A stretch of 64,000 nt of DNA from Planctomycetota bacterium (GCA_028291545.1 JAQGHR010000157.1:1-64000), one strand, 5' to 3'. Counted from the stretch's first letter, positions 50,066-59,708 are shown. Notes: a model not told the origin generated them from the sequence alone. Numbers and translations: made by a program.

Positions 50066-50883
50066 CGTCCGTTCCTCGGTGTCGTGGGCGGAGTCGCAAC
50101 CCCGGTATTTGCGGGATCGTCCGCGTGTTCGGCGACAATGAAGGGGATTCCCCGCGAATTCAGCAGATCGCGGTAGGGCTCATCCAGGCCGCGATCGACG
50201 ACTAGCCGGGAGATTTCCTCCAGGTCGCACAGCTTGGTGAGCGAGAGTTGGCCGAACTTCGTGTGATCGGCCAGCACGATGACCTCTTGCCCGCAGGCCA
50301 TCATCGTTCGCTCGGTCTCCACCAGGAGCGAGTTGGAGTTGTAAACCCCTTCCGCGACGATTCCCCCGGCCCCCATCATCACCAGGCGGACTCGCAGCCC
50401 TTTCATCGTCGCGATCGCCAGCGGTCCCAGCGCGACCCCCGTCCTTGGATAAATATATCCGCCGATGAGAATCAGGTCCGTTTCCTTGCTCGATGTCAGG
50501 AGGTTTGCAATCGGGAGGCTATTGGTCACGACCTGAACGGGACGGCCGACCAGGGCCTTCGCGACTTCCAGGGTCGTGGTGCCACCATCGAGCAGCACCG
50601 TATCCCCGTCGCGAACCAGGGCTGCGGCCGTGCGGCCGATTTGCCGTTTTTCTTCTGCCGCAGCGGTCGCCCGGTCGTCCAACGCCGGCATGGCCCGGAC
50701 ATCGCCGATGCACACGGCACCGCCGTGCGTCCGCTTGATCGAGCCCGCCAGATCGAGCGCCTCCAGATCGCGACGGATCGTGCTTTCCGACGCGCCGACG
50801 GACGAGCTGAGATCTTCCAGCGTGGCAAAGCCCTGCTGGGAGATCCGGGTCAAGAGCAAGCGGCGGCGCGCCTCGGCGAGCAT
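50062..50883 (-). CDS. DeoR-family transcriptional regulator of the BMC operon
   Basis: A 273-residue sugar-responsive regulator. The winged-helix part is at 1-60: [50 protein letters not shown]. The DeoR sensor domain follows, with [16 protein letters not shown] (phosphosugar-binding), [12 protein letters not shown] and [17 protein letters not shown]. Such proteins usually repress until a sugar phosphate, here maybe fuculose/rhamnulose 1-phosphate or DHAP, binds. It is the first gene of the operon. ATG at 50883 is preferred to the TTG at 50934. It likely controls its own promoter. Confidence 0.93.
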   Translation of the reverse strand: MLAEARRRLLLTRISQQGFATLEDLSSSVGASESTIRRDLEALDLAGSIKRTHGGAVCIGDVRAMPALDDRATAAAEEKRQIGRTAAALVRDGDTVLLDGGTTTLEVAKALVGRPVQVVTNSLPIANLLTSSKETDLILIGGYIYPRTGVALGPLAIATMKGLRVRLVMMGAGGIVAEGVYNSNSLLVETERTMMACGQEVIVLADHTKFGQLSLTKLCDLEEISRLVVDRGLDEPYRDLLNSRGIPFIVAEHADDPANTGVATPPTTPRNGR

Positions 50884-50917
50884 ATTTCCGTATTTCTTTC
50901 GTAATTTCTCGCACAAC

Positions 50918-50980
50918 CCGTCAAGATTCTTCAATAACGATCACGATCTGTCAAGCGCCAGGAAAACTTTCCGTCAAGAA
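50918..50980. promoter_or_regulatory. Three GTCAAG repeats upstream of the BMC operon
   Basis: GTCAAG occurs at 50920, 50950 and 50973 (30 and 23 bases apart). The minus-strand reading is CTTGAC, which overlaps the -35 box at 50949-50954. These could be sites for the DeoR regulator; DeoR family operators are often repeated short boxes. Confidence 0.4.
50926..50954 (-). promoter_or_regulatory. Candidate promoter of the BMC operon
   Basis: On the minus strand, TTGACA (50954-50949), a 17-base spacer, then AAGAAT (50931-50926), 6/6 and 4/6 to consensus. The leader to the regulator ATG at 50883 is about 35 bases. Confidence 0.5.
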
Positions 50981-51059
50981 TTTGATTCGATCTGAGCACG
51001 TCGGAGTACTGGTGGATTGGTGACCGGAGTGAGAGAATCGTTTGCAGGAGGTTCGTCCG

Positions 51060-51914
51060 ATGCCCGAGTTGCCCGAAGTGGAAACCATGGTCCGAGGGCT
51101 CAGGCCCGCGATGACCGGGAATGTTGTCAAACGTCTGCAGATATTCGACGCGCACTTGCTTCAGGGATGCACCGCGCAAGGAATCGAGCACCGGGGACGT
51201 GGAGCGAGGGTGGTGAGCGTGGGCCGACGCGGCAAGTGGGTCGTGATAACGCTGGACGATGACCGGGGGATTATCGTCATCCAGCCGCGCATGACCGGAG
51301 CATTTTGGCTCGTTCCCCCGGAAAGACCCGATCATGTCCGCCTTGAGTTCGAAATGGACGGATCGGGCGATCGCGTCTGGTTTTGCGACACGAGACGACT
51401 GGGCAAGATATCCCTGTATGACAGCCTTGCCGACGCGGAAGGGGCGTTCGCTCGATCGCACGGGCCGGATGCCACGGAGATCGGGCGGGATGATCTGGCT
51501 GCCCGGCTGAAGACGACGACTCGCGCGATCAAACCCGTGCTCATGGATCAGAAAGTCCTGGCCGGCATCGGCAACATCTACGCGGACGAGAGTCTGTTCC
51601 AGGCCCGCATCCATCCGGAAGTCCAGGCTCATCGCCTTAACATCGGCGAGGTCACGCGATTACACAACGCGATTCATCGTGTACTGGCCGAGGCGATCGC
51701 GGCCGAGGGTTCGAGTTTCGACGCCGGGTATCGCACGGTCCTGGGCCTGGAAGGTGGATTTCTCAACCAGAATGCCATGTATGGACGAGGTAACCTGCCG
51801 TGCCCGGAGTGCGGCACGTCGATCGTGAAGACGAGGATCGCCGGTCTGCTGGGGCGGCCGACTCACTTTTGCCCCAACTGCCAGCCGCGAAGGCGCCTTT
51901 CGGTCAAGACATGA
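51060..51914 (+). CDS. mutM: Formamidopyrimidine-DNA glycosylase
   Basis: A 284-residue base-excision repair enzyme that removes oxidised purines (8-oxoguanine) and cuts the abasic site. The start at 51060 gives the required MPELPEVETM: the N-terminal Pro and Glu are catalytic. The beta-strand Lys is in GRRGKWVVI. The helix-two-turn-helix has LAGIGNIYADESLF, and the C-terminal zinc finger is CPECGTSI then CPNC. AGGAGG lies 10-15 bases before the ATG. It is divergent from the BMC operon and probably not part of it. Confidence 0.95.
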   Translation: MPELPEVETMVRGLRPAMTGNVVKRLQIFDAHLLQGCTAQGIEHRGRGARVVSVGRRGKWVVITLDDDRGIIVIQPRMTGAFWLVPPERPDHVRLEFEMDGSGDRVWFCDTRRLGKISLYDSLADAEGAFARSHGPDATEIGRDDLAARLKTTTRAIKPVLMDQKVLAGIGNIYADESLFQARIHPEVQAHRLNIGEVTRLHNAIHRVLAEAIAAEGSSFDAGYRTVLGLEGGFLNQNAMYGRGNLPCPECGTSIVKTRIAGLLGRPTHFCPNCQPRRRLSVKT

Positions 51915-52042
51915 AGCGAGCCCATCGAAGAAGGCTCGACTACCCCGTTCTCTCCCGATCGGGTAAGGTACAGACGAACCCGAGTGGCCAGGACGGGAGT
52001 CCCACCCCGTCACATTCGGCCTAGCGTGAGGGACGCCGACCC

Positions 52043-53899
52043 GTGTCGTACCGCACTTTCAAGCACTTGCTGGGCGAGACCAGCCTGGAGCGGAAGTGCC
52101 GGTTCATCTTCGGCGGAGGCATCCTCGCACTCGTGACTCTCAGCTTCTACTGGTACGGCCAGAAGACCGAGAGCCTCGTCATCGGTCAGAAGACCGAGGC
52201 GGCGCGTGTCAGGGTTGAGCAATCGATCGAGAACCTTCACCTCAAGAAGGTTCTTGCCGCGACCAGCCTCGACTCGTTCGTGGACGAATTCTCGGGCGAG
52301 AAATCGCCGTTGAATCCTCGGCCCAAATTCGAATCGTACGTCTTCAAGCCCTATCCGACGCGGAACGAGCCGCGGCCTCGGGACGAATTTGAGACTATCG
52401 CCGTTAACAGGTTCCTCCAAATCGCCGAGAAGGCCCGGCCCAGCCCCGACGGCGAGAGGCCGACGCTGGACGACGCGAGGATCATCCCCGGCAGGCATGA
52501 GTATCAGTACGTCCAGTCCATCTTCCTGAAGCCAAACTGTTTCGGTTGCCACGACCACTATCACGAGATGAGACGCACTTCCACCGGAAAGAGCGTTTTC
52601 GCCCAGGCGGGTGACCTGGCCGGGGTCGTGGTTGTGAAGCTACCGATGGACGAGACGACCAAGGACATCCATCGCAATCGCGCCATCCTGATCTCCACGG
52701 CCCTGGTCACGGCCATCATCGCGATGTTCGCGTCGTATGTGATCGTTCGCTATGTGATCGTCAAGCCGGTGAAACACTTGCGCGACGTGTCCGACGCGAT
52801 CGCCTCGGGGAAGCTCAACGTCCGCAGCCAGATCCAGACGGGGGACGAATTCGAGGAGCTGTCTCACGCGTTCAATCGGATGCTGCACAACCTGGTCGCC
52901 ATGCAGCAAGAGCTGCGTGAGGTCAACGGAGACCTCGACAAGAAGGTGGATGAGCTGGCGCAGGCGAACCTCGCTCTGTTCGAGATGAACCGGCTCAAGA
53001 GCGACTTCCTCGCGACCATGAGCCATGAGCTCCGCACGCCGTTGAACTCGATCATCGGCTTCTCGGAGGTTCTATCGACCAGCGAGAGCCTGAACGAGCG
53101 GCAGAGGCGATACGCCACGAACATCCAGTCCTCGGGTAAGATGCTGTTGAGCATGATCAACGACATCCTCGACCTCGCGAAGATCGAGAGCGGGAAGATG
53201 GAAGTCCGGGTCGAGGATTTCTCGATCCGCGACGTTTGCGAGGGGCTGGCGAGCCTGGCGAGGCCGATCGCCGAGAAGAAGAGTGTGGACCTGGAATGCC
53301 GTCTCGACGAGGCCATCCCGCTGCTTCATCAGGACTCCGGCAAGCTGAGGCAGATCCTCTACAATCTGCTCTCGAACGCCATCAAGTTCACTCCCGAGGG
53401 GGGGCGGATCACGCTCACGGCAAGCCCTGAAGGCCGTCATGTCATCCTCTCGGTGCGCGATACGGGCATCGGGATCGCGGAGGAAGATCGAGAGCGGATC
53501 TTCGAGAAGTTCCGACAGGCCATCGCGACCGGGCAAGCGGGAGGCGTCCTGACCCGCGAACACCAGGGGACGGGCCTCGGGCTGTCGATCGTGCGGGAGT
53601 TGACGAAGCTCCTCGGGGGAGATGTGACGCTGGAGAGCCAGCTTGGCCAGGGCAGTACGTTCACCGTCCGGATCCCGATGCAGCTAGCGGGCAATCGCAA
53701 GTTTGATGTGAACCTCACGGATGAGCGAATCGACCTCACGAAGGCTCGCAGGATTGAGCCCCGGGTGCCGCGTGCGCCGGGCGCCCTTTCATCGATCGCC
53801 GCGAACGCGAGTGTCGCCAATTTTTCCGAGGCTTCGCGACAAGCGACGGTCGCGTCGCGCCCGACCGTCTCGGAACCCACCAACGGCGAGGCGCATTGA
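52043..53899 (+). CDS. Sensor histidine kinase with c-heme (Tll0287-like/DUF3365) domain
   Basis: A 618-residue sensor kinase. Membrane helices at about 21-38 and 214-237 flank an external domain of the DUF3365/Tll0287 type. That domain carries the heme-binding CFGCH (166-170), so it probably senses redox state, oxygen or NO. A HAMP linker (about 236-290) and coiled coil follow. The kinase core has SHELRTP with the phospho-acceptor His328, NLLSNAIKF, DTGIGI and GTGLGLSI. The Ala/Thr-rich tail (about 560-618) is unstructured. The start is GTG at 52043 after GAGGGA. No response regulator gene is adjacent. Confidence 0.9.
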   Translation: MSYRTFKHLLGETSLERKCRFIFGGGILALVTLSFYWYGQKTESLVIGQKTEAARVRVEQSIENLHLKKVLAATSLDSFVDEFSGEKSPLNPRPKFESYVFKPYPTRNEPRPRDEFETIAVNRFLQIAEKARPSPDGERPTLDDARIIPGRHEYQYVQSIFLKPNCFGCHDHYHEMRRTSTGKSVFAQAGDLAGVVVVKLPMDETTKDIHRNRAILISTALVTAIIAMFASYVIVRYVIVKPVKHLRDVSDAIASGKLNVRSQIQTGDEFEELSHAFNRMLHNLVAMQQELREVNGDLDKKVDELAQANLALFEMNRLKSDFLATMSHELRTPLNSIIGFSEVLSTSESLNERQRRYATNIQSSGKMLLSMINDILDLAKIESGKMEVRVEDFSIRDVCEGLASLARPIAEKKSVDLECRLDEAIPLLHQDSGKLRQILYNLLSNAIKFTPEGGRITLTASPEGRHVILSVRDTGIGIAEEDRERIFEKFRQAIATGQAGGVLTREHQGTGLGLSIVRELTKLLGGDVTLESQLGQGSTFTVRIPMQLAGNRKFDVNLTDERIDLTKARRIEPRVPRAPGALSSIAANASVANFSEASRQATVASRPTVSEPTNGEAH

Positions 53900-53925
53900 C
53901 GGGGTCATGCGTGATTCGATAAGAT
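53896..53925 (+). promoter_or_regulatory. Candidate promoter of ftsH
   Basis: TTGACG (53896-53901) overlapping the sensor kinase stop codon, an 18-base spacer, then TAAGAT (53920-53925). Leader about 100 bases. Confidence 0.42.
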
Positions 53926-54028
53926 CATTCTCACACGCCTCTCCTGGACCGAAGGCGTGCCGACGACTCCGTCGGTCGTCCCCCCCCTCCGCTCCCGCTC
54001 GTGATCACCCCCGTACGGACACACATCG

Positions 54029-55873
54029 ATGCGCTTTTCGTCGTCCCGGCCGGACAAGTCCCGGAGGCTCCAGCCCCGGTGGTGGTTCCTCCTGGCCCTC
54101 GCGCCAGTGGTCATCGTGTTGGCTTACGTCGCGATGAGGCCGACATCGGTTCGCGTCCTTTCCTACGGCCAGTTCAAGAAGAAGCTCGTCGCGCGCCAGA
54201 TCAAGTCCGTCCGCGTGGGCAGCTCCGAGCTTCTCGGCGAATTGACCGAGCCGAGCAAGGATGGCCTTCGCGAGTTTCGGGTCTCGCGGGTCGGTCTGGA
54301 ACGAGATGATCAACTCCCCGCGCTCCTGGATCAGTACGTGCCGGAAGGTGCGTACGAAGCCGATTCCGGACCGGGAGTGATTCAGAATACGCTATTGCCG
54401 GGCGCGGTCCTCGCGGTGTTGCTGGGTGGGCTTTACCTGGTCGCTCGGCGGGCAGGGTTCGGCACGGCGATGGCCTTCGCGAAGAGCCGGCACAAGATGT
54501 ACGGTGAGGGGCCGGATCGGGTCACGTTTGACGACGTGGCGGGGATTGACGAGGCCGTGGGTGAGTTGCAAGAGGTGGTCGGCTTCCTCAAGACGCCCGA
54601 AAAGTTTCGCAAGCTCGGGGGCCGAATCCCCAAGGGAATCCTCCTTGTCGGGCCTCCGGGCACCGGGAAGACCCTGCTGGCGAAGGCCGTCGCGGGAGAG
54701 GCGGGCGTGCCGTTCTTCTCGCTTAGCGGCAGCGACTTTGTCGAGATGTTCGTCGGTGTTGGCGCGGCCCGGGTTCGCAGCCTGTTCGCCCAGGCCGAGG
54801 AGAAAGCCCCGTGCCTCATCTTCATCGACGAGCTTGACGCCCTGGGCAAAGCCCGCAGCGGGGGAGGCAGCGGGGGGCAGGACGAGCGCGATCAGACCCT
54901 CAATCAACTGCTCGTCGCGATGGATGGCTTCGACTCCAATCGCGGCATCATCGTCATGGCTGCGACCAATCGACCGGAAACCCTCGACTCGGCGCTGGTG
55001 CGGCCCGGTCGTTTCGACCGCAACGTGACCGTCGATCGACCCGATATCGGCGGGCGAGAGCAGATCCTCCGCGTTCACGTCAAGAATGTTCCTTGCTCCG
55101 ACGCGATCAACCTCCGCAATATCGCCGCGATGACCTCCGGATTCGCCGGTGCGGATCTGGCAAACCTCGTGAATGAAGCCGCCCTGATGGCGGCCCGTGC
55201 GGGGAAGGAATCGGTGGATCACCTCGATTTTGAGCGCGGGTTTGAACGGATCGTCGCCGGTCCGGAGAAGCGCCAGCGCATCCTGCGGACGGACGAGGTC
55301 CGGCGGATCGCGGTTCACGAGGCGGGCCATGCCCTCATCGCTCGCAGCCTTCCCGGCCTGGATCCCGTCCACAAGGTCTCGATCGTCGGTCGCGGCGGAG
55401 GCCTGGGCGGGTTCACGTTATCCTTGCCCGAAGAGGATCGGTTCTTGCATACGGGCACCTGGCTGAAGAACACGATCGGCATGCTCCTCGGCGGGACGGC
55501 GGCCGAGGAGTTGATTTACGACGGGGAGATCTCCGACGGAGCGACGAGTGACCTTCAGCGAGCGACGCAGATCGCGCGCCGGATGGTGACCGATTTCGGC
55601 ATGAGCCCGGCACTCGGCCGTGTCAGCTACCAGGGAGAAAACCGTTCCCCGTTCATTCCCGGCGGCAGTTCCGTCGAGGCGTCCTGGAGCGAGCAGACCG
55701 CGCGAGAGATCGACCTGGAAGTCCGCCGAATCCTCGACGGATGCCTCGATACGACCCGCTCGATCCTGTCGCGGCGCCGTGCGGCCCTCGAAGCGATCAC
55801 CGAGGCACTCATCGCGCGAGAGACGCTTGATGCGGCGGAGTTGAACGATCTCCTGAGCGACGACTGGGCGTGA
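54029..55873 (+). CDS. ftsH: ATP-dependent zinc metalloprotease FtsH
   Basis: A 614-residue membrane AAA protease for quality control of membrane proteins. Helices at about 18-36 and 120-139 flank a small external domain. AAA domain: Walker A GPPGTGKT (208-215), Walker [11 protein letters not shown] (263-272), the second region of homology [20 protein letters not shown]. Peptidase: zinc motif HEAGH (430-434) and the third ligand Asp in [13 protein letters not shown]. Length and order match bacterial FtsH. The ribosome site is weak. The two SPFH proteins in this window belong to the superfamily that includes FtsH partners (HflK/C), but they are 16-22 kb away. Confidence 0.95.
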   Translation: MRFSSSRPDKSRRLQPRWWFLLALAPVVIVLAYVAMRPTSVRVLSYGQFKKKLVARQIKSVRVGSSELLGELTEPSKDGLREFRVSRVGLERDDQLPALLDQYVPEGAYEADSGPGVIQNTLLPGAVLAVLLGGLYLVARRAGFGTAMAFAKSRHKMYGEGPDRVTFDDVAGIDEAVGELQEVVGFLKTPEKFRKLGGRIPKGILLVGPPGTGKTLLAKAVAGEAGVPFFSLSGSDFVEMFVGVGAARVRSLFAQAEEKAPCLIFIDELDALGKARSGGGSGGQDERDQTLNQLLVAMDGFDSNRGIIVMAATNRPETLDSALVRPGRFDRNVTVDRPDIGGREQILRVHVKNVPCSDAINLRNIAAMTSGFAGADLANLVNEAALMAARAGKESVDHLDFERGFERIVAGPEKRQRILRTDEVRRIAVHEAGHALIARSLPGLDPVHKVSIVGRGGGLGGFTLSLPEEDRFLHTGTWLKNTIGMLLGGTAAEELIYDGEISDGATSDLQRATQIARRMVTDFGMSPALGRVSYQGENRSPFIPGGSSVEASWSEQTAREIDLEVRRILDGCLDTTRSILSRRRAALEAITEALIARETLDAAELNDLLSDDWA

Positions 55874-55892
55874 ATGAATCGCGGTCTCGGCT

Positions 55893-57656
55893 TCAGGCCA
55901 GATCGGTCACGGTTTCCGGAGTCTTCGGGGGATTCTCCGAGAGCTCGCCGTCGTCGAATTGGTCCACGGTGTGCGGGCGGGGCCGGGGTGGTTCTTCGCC
56001 TCCGGCAGGGGTTCGGCCAGCGATTTGATCGAAGCGATTTCTCGCCTCGGCGATGATCGTGGACGTGAGCGAGATGTAGAGAAGGCCCACCATGACCTTC
56101 CAGCCCGTTCCGGCCCATTGCACGGGGATCCAGGGTCGCCCGCCGGGGGAGACGAGGCCGAGAGGATTGGCCATGAGCCAGGTCAAGAAGCAGAGCAGTA
56201 GCAAGACTGCCACGACGATGGCCGCGACCAGCGAGACGAGAAGGAACGTGCCGAACAAGATCCCGACGGTCAACGTCATCGCCCGTGTCGCCGTGGCACA
56301 TGAGAGCGAGGCGCGAACTCCGAGCGCGGCGGCGAACGCGGAGATGACGACCGTCTGACCGACGAGCGTGAGGAAGTTACCCAGGGTGATGGCTCCGCAC
56401 CCCAGGCTCAACCCCCAGGCCAGAATCGTCCCGATCAAGAGCCATCGCATCGCGTAAAGGCTACCCCAGAGCTTGCCCACCAGGATCTCTCGCCCGGTGA
56501 GGGGGCTGGTCAAGAGCGCATCCCACGTTCCGCGCTCGCGCTCGGACGAGATGGCCACGGCCGCGCGAAGGCCGACGGTGAGCAGGATCAGCCAGGAGAA
56601 CAGGAAGCCCGGGTCGCCGAACATCTCGTCCATCGTGGTGATCACCACGTCGTGATTTGACGCGTTTGGCTGGACCTTGAGAGTCCAGATCGCCAGGCAC
56701 GCGAGGACGAGGCTGCCGACCACCAGATAGGAGAGGACGAGTACACCCAGGACGCGGCCGAACCAGCCGAGGGCGCCGATGCGCTCGATGTGGAGTTCCT
56801 TCCACAGGATCGGCCTCGCCTCATCAAGGGCCGGAACCCTGAATCGTCGTGTGAGACCTCGTGCCTTGCCTCCGACCAGCGCCAGAAACGAGAGCCGGAG
56901 ACGCCACGACGCGATCGCCACGCCCAGTAGGCCGATCGTGCTCCACATAAGCAGGACCGGAAGCGCCGTGCTCCCCGATCCGCTCCGGAGCAACGGCTCG
57001 ATCGCCTCGAACGGATTGAGCGGCCCGAGCAGGGGAGCCAGACCCGTCAGCCCCGGGGCCAGGCCCAGCAGGGGAACGAGCAAGAGCAAGAGCTCGACCA
57101 CGTAGATTGCCATCAAGGCATTGCGGCCCTTTCTCGCCACGGCCGAGGCCGCGATCGCCATCCCACCCACGCCAAGACCAACAGCGAAGGGCAAGGCGAG
57201 GAGGGCGAGTTGCGTCCCGATGGTGTGATCGGCTAGCACGGCAAACCCCAGCAGGAAGGGGAACCCCGCCAGCAGGATCGCGACAACGGAGCTCAATTTC
57301 CCCAACATCCGCCCGAGGACAATCTCTCGGGCGTCCACACTGGTCGAGAGCAGCAGGCCGATCGAGCCCCGCTCCTTCTCCCCGGCCAGGCTCCCGGCGA
57401 GGATCGCCGGACTGAGGACGAGGACGATCGCAATCAAGAGTCCTTCGAGGATGCCGAGCGTGGTGGGGACGAGCTCATAGGCCCGATATTGAGGGTCCAC
57501 CTTGCCATTCATCCACCACCACCAGAGCGCGGCCATCGCGGGCGTGGCGATCATCAGGGCGGCCAGGGTGCGCACGATTAGCACCCAGCCGCGCCTCGCC
57601 TGGCGAGAGACCTCCGGGACGAGCAGGGGACCGATGATGGCAGTCGCAAGATTCAC
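55893..57656 (-). CDS. ABC-2 type transporter permease
   Basis: A 587-residue membrane protein with about twelve hydrophobic segments in two halves. Each half has the ABC-2 permease cytoplasmic motif: GSLAGEKERGSIGLLLSTSV and SSERERGTWDALLTSPLTGR. The opening GPLLVPEVSRQARRGW is also typical of the family. The C-terminal 45 residues are soluble and acidic/Pro-rich. The start is probably GTG at 57656, six bases after the stop of the gene before it and behind TGGAG. It is the last gene of a three-gene minus-strand unit. No ATPase gene is adjacent. Confidence 0.8.
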   Translation of the reverse strand: MNLATAIIGPLLVPEVSRQARRGWVLIVRTLAALMIATPAMAALWWWWMNGKVDPQYRAYELVPTTLGILEGLLIAIVLVLSPAILAGSLAGEKERGSIGLLLSTSVDAREIVLGRMLGKLSSVVAILLAGFPFLLGFAVLADHTIGTQLALLALPFAVGLGVGGMAIAASAVARKGRNALMAIYVVELLLLLVPLLGLAPGLTGLAPLLGPLNPFEAIEPLLRSGSGSTALPVLLMWSTIGLLGVAIASWRLRLSFLALVGGKARGLTRRFRVPALDEARPILWKELHIERIGALGWFGRVLGVLVLSYLVVGSLVLACLAIWTLKVQPNASNHDVVITTMDEMFGDPGFLFSWLILLTVGLRAAVAISSERERGTWDALLTSPLTGREILVGKLWGSLYAMRWLLIGTILAWGLSLGCGAITLGNFLTLVGQTVVISAFAAALGVRASLSCATATRAMTLTVGILFGTFLLVSLVAAIVVAVLLLLCFLTWLMANPLGLVSPGGRPWIPVQWAGTGWKVMVGLLYISLTSTIIAEARNRFDQIAGRTPAGGEEPPRPRPHTVDQFDDGELSENPPKTPETVTDLA

Positions 57657-57661
57657 CGGTA

Positions 57662-58441
57662 TCACTCCAGCCCCGACGCTTTGGCCGTCTGGCACGCGGC
57701 CTTGACGCGCGGCTTGGTGAGCATGACCAGGACCAGGATCGGGTAGATCGCCGCGATGATCACGAACAGGACGACGGAACTCGTCGAGATCGCCGCCATC
57801 ACCTGGGGCGTCATGAAGAAGGCCGCCGACGCACCCCCCGGCTGGCCCTGAATCTGCGCCCGGACGGGGGCAATTTCCGCTTCCATCAGCTTCGATTGAA
57901 GGGGGATGAGGAAGGCGAGCGAGACGATCAGGAAGATCGCCAGCTTAACCAGCTTCGTCCCGGCCACGAAAACCGCCGCCCTCCGACCTCCCTCTTTGAG
58001 TCGGAGCAGGCCGACGCCGGAGATGAGCATCACGAGGTTGAGGATCATGGCGATCGCGATATCGAACAGATTGAAAGCCACGATCCGGCGGTCTTCGGAC
58101 GCCGAGAACCCCATCGTCATGGAGTTCAAAGGTGGTTTGGGCAACGCTTCAAACTCGGCCACGGCTGCCTGGGCTTTGGCCTTTTCCGGCTCGGCCGTCG
58201 CCGCGGCGACGGCCCGTTTCAGGGTGTCGAGCTTGTTTTTCCGGCTCGTCTCGATCTGCGCGTTGAGCCCAGCCTGTGCGTGCTCCATTCCCTTCTTGAA
58301 TGTCGGGGCGACAAGATACCAACCGGCGGTGCCGAGATTGCAGAGCAGCAAGAGCGATGCGAAAACGATGTTCATGATCCCGTAGGTTCGGGGCGTCGAC
58401 ACATCGGGAATCACAAATTTCGCGGGATTCGAGGTGGACAT
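57662..58441 (-). CDS. Four-helix membrane protein, paralogue of the gene upstream
   Basis: A 259-residue protein with four hydrophobic helices (about 20-42, 125-147, 158-180, 220-245) and a coiled-coil-like charged loop (about 55-100) after the first. Its pieces RTYGIMNIVFASLLLLCNLG, NLVMLISGVGLLRL and RRAAVFVAGTKLVKLAIFLI match the same places in the neighbour at 58554-59336. The two are tandem paralogues. Function unknown. It ends just ahead of the permease gene, so the three may be expressed together. Confidence 0.72.
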   Translation of the reverse strand: MSTSNPAKFVIPDVSTPRTYGIMNIVFASLLLLCNLGTAGWYLVAPTFKKGMEHAQAGLNAQIETSRKNKLDTLKRAVAAATAEPEKAKAQAAVAEFEALPKPPLNSMTMGFSASEDRRIVAFNLFDIAIAMILNLVMLISGVGLLRLKEGGRRAAVFVAGTKLVKLAIFLIVSLAFLIPLQSKLMEAEIAPVRAQIQGQPGGASAAFFMTPQVMAAISTSSVVLFVIIAAIYPILVLVMLTKPRVKAACQTAKASGLE

Positions 58442-58553
58442 ACCGATCGGCGCTCCGGGACCAGTCAATTCGCGATGGCGTCATCGCCTTCGGGGAGGTC
58501 TTCGACAATCGGACGCGAAGATTCGATGAAATCGGGACTTCATGGCTGGCAAT

Positions 58554-59336
58554 TTACCACGACGGCTGCGATGGCCGCGTCTTGCCGCCACGGCAGGCCT
58601 CCCTCACGGAGGGTCGGCCAAGAAGCCAGATCGTCAATCCCGGATAGATCGAACCCAGGAGGAACAGAACCCAGCACGCCGAGGTCAGGACCATGCCGAC
58701 GGTCGTGGCAAACTCCGGCCCGAGATCGCCGGGCGCGGGGTTGGGGTTTGCCGCCTTCGCCTCGGCCAACACCTCCGCGATGGCGGTCGTGGCGAACGGG
58801 GCCACGACGAACGTCATCGAGAGCGCGATCGCGAGCAACCGCACGATCTTGCTCCACGCCACGAAGACGGCCAGGGATCGTCCCCACCCTTTGAGGAAGA
58901 TCAGGCCGACTCCGGAGACCAGCATCATGACGTTGAGCAGGAGGCCGGACGTCATGTCGAGCAGGAAATGCCCGAGGAACCTGGGATCGCGCAACCGCCG
59001 GTCCGCCAGCATGGGACGGCGAGCGACCGGCCCCGCTTCTTCGACTTGAAGGTCCTCGCGCCGAGCTTTCAGTTCAGCCTTTTTCGTGCCCTCGGTGGCG
59101 GCATTCTCGGCCTCCTGGAGCTTTGCGACCGCCACATTTCGCTTCTGTACGAGCTCGGCCTCCAGACGCTGTTGGCTCTCGGCCGCAATCCCGACCATCG
59201 GCAGGAGTAGCGAATAGACACCCAGGCATAACCCGCACGCCATCAGCACCAAGGCGAAAATGATGTTGAGAATTCCCATCGTTTTCGGCGTCCGAGGATC
59301 GGCCGCGGGGAACGCGAGGGAGTCGGCATCGGACAT
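58554..59336 (-). CDS. Four-helix membrane protein, paralogue of the gene downstream
   Basis: A 260-residue protein laid out like its neighbour: KTMGILNIIFALVLMACGLC, a charged helical loop with many Glu/Lys/Arg, NVMMLVSGVGLIFL, RSLAVFVAWSKIVRLLAIAL, and a last helix (about 220-240). Only scattered identity remains, mostly in the helices, so the duplication is old. Start at 59336 begins MSDADSLAFPAADPRTPKTM; no strong ribosome site. It is the first gene of the unit. Confidence 0.7.
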   Translation of the reverse strand: MSDADSLAFPAADPRTPKTMGILNIIFALVLMACGLCLGVYSLLLPMVGIAAESQQRLEAELVQKRNVAVAKLQEAENAATEGTKKAELKARREDLQVEEAGPVARRPMLADRRLRDPRFLGHFLLDMTSGLLLNVMMLVSGVGLIFLKGWGRSLAVFVAWSKIVRLLAIALSMTFVVAPFATTAIAEVLAEAKAANPNPAPGDLGPEFATTVGMVLTSACWVLFLLGSIYPGLTIWLLGRPSVREACRGGKTRPSQPSW

Positions 59337-59708
59337 GTTGGCCTCGTCGCTCACAAAAAAAATGGCCTGGCGCGTCGTCGTGATCGCCGGCGGCGTCATC
59401 GGTTGTATCCGACGCAATCCACCCAGGCAAGGCAGAGCAAGCGCAAGCCCGATCTCTCGCCGACATTCGAGGCCTCGTCCCGGCCGAAACCCGATTCTCC
59501 GGGGAGAATCGAGACCCCTGTCCCCCTCGGGTTTCTACCAGCTCACGGCGCGACGCAACGACTCGCCCTTGAAAGAAGATCGTGGCCGATCGGAATTTCG
59601 ATCATCAGAATGACGCTGACTCGCCCCGAGAGGCGGGACGGGGTATGATCCGGGGGTGTCTCGCCCGCTCGCAGAGTGGGCCATGGAGTCAGATGGAGTT
59701 GCGTTAAT
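59337..59708. other. Divergent promoter region
   Basis: 372 bases between the membrane-protein unit and the ROK kinase gene. TATGAT at 59644-59649 could be a -10 box for the ROK gene, but no -35 is placed well. No gene or repeat seen. Confidence 0.35.
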
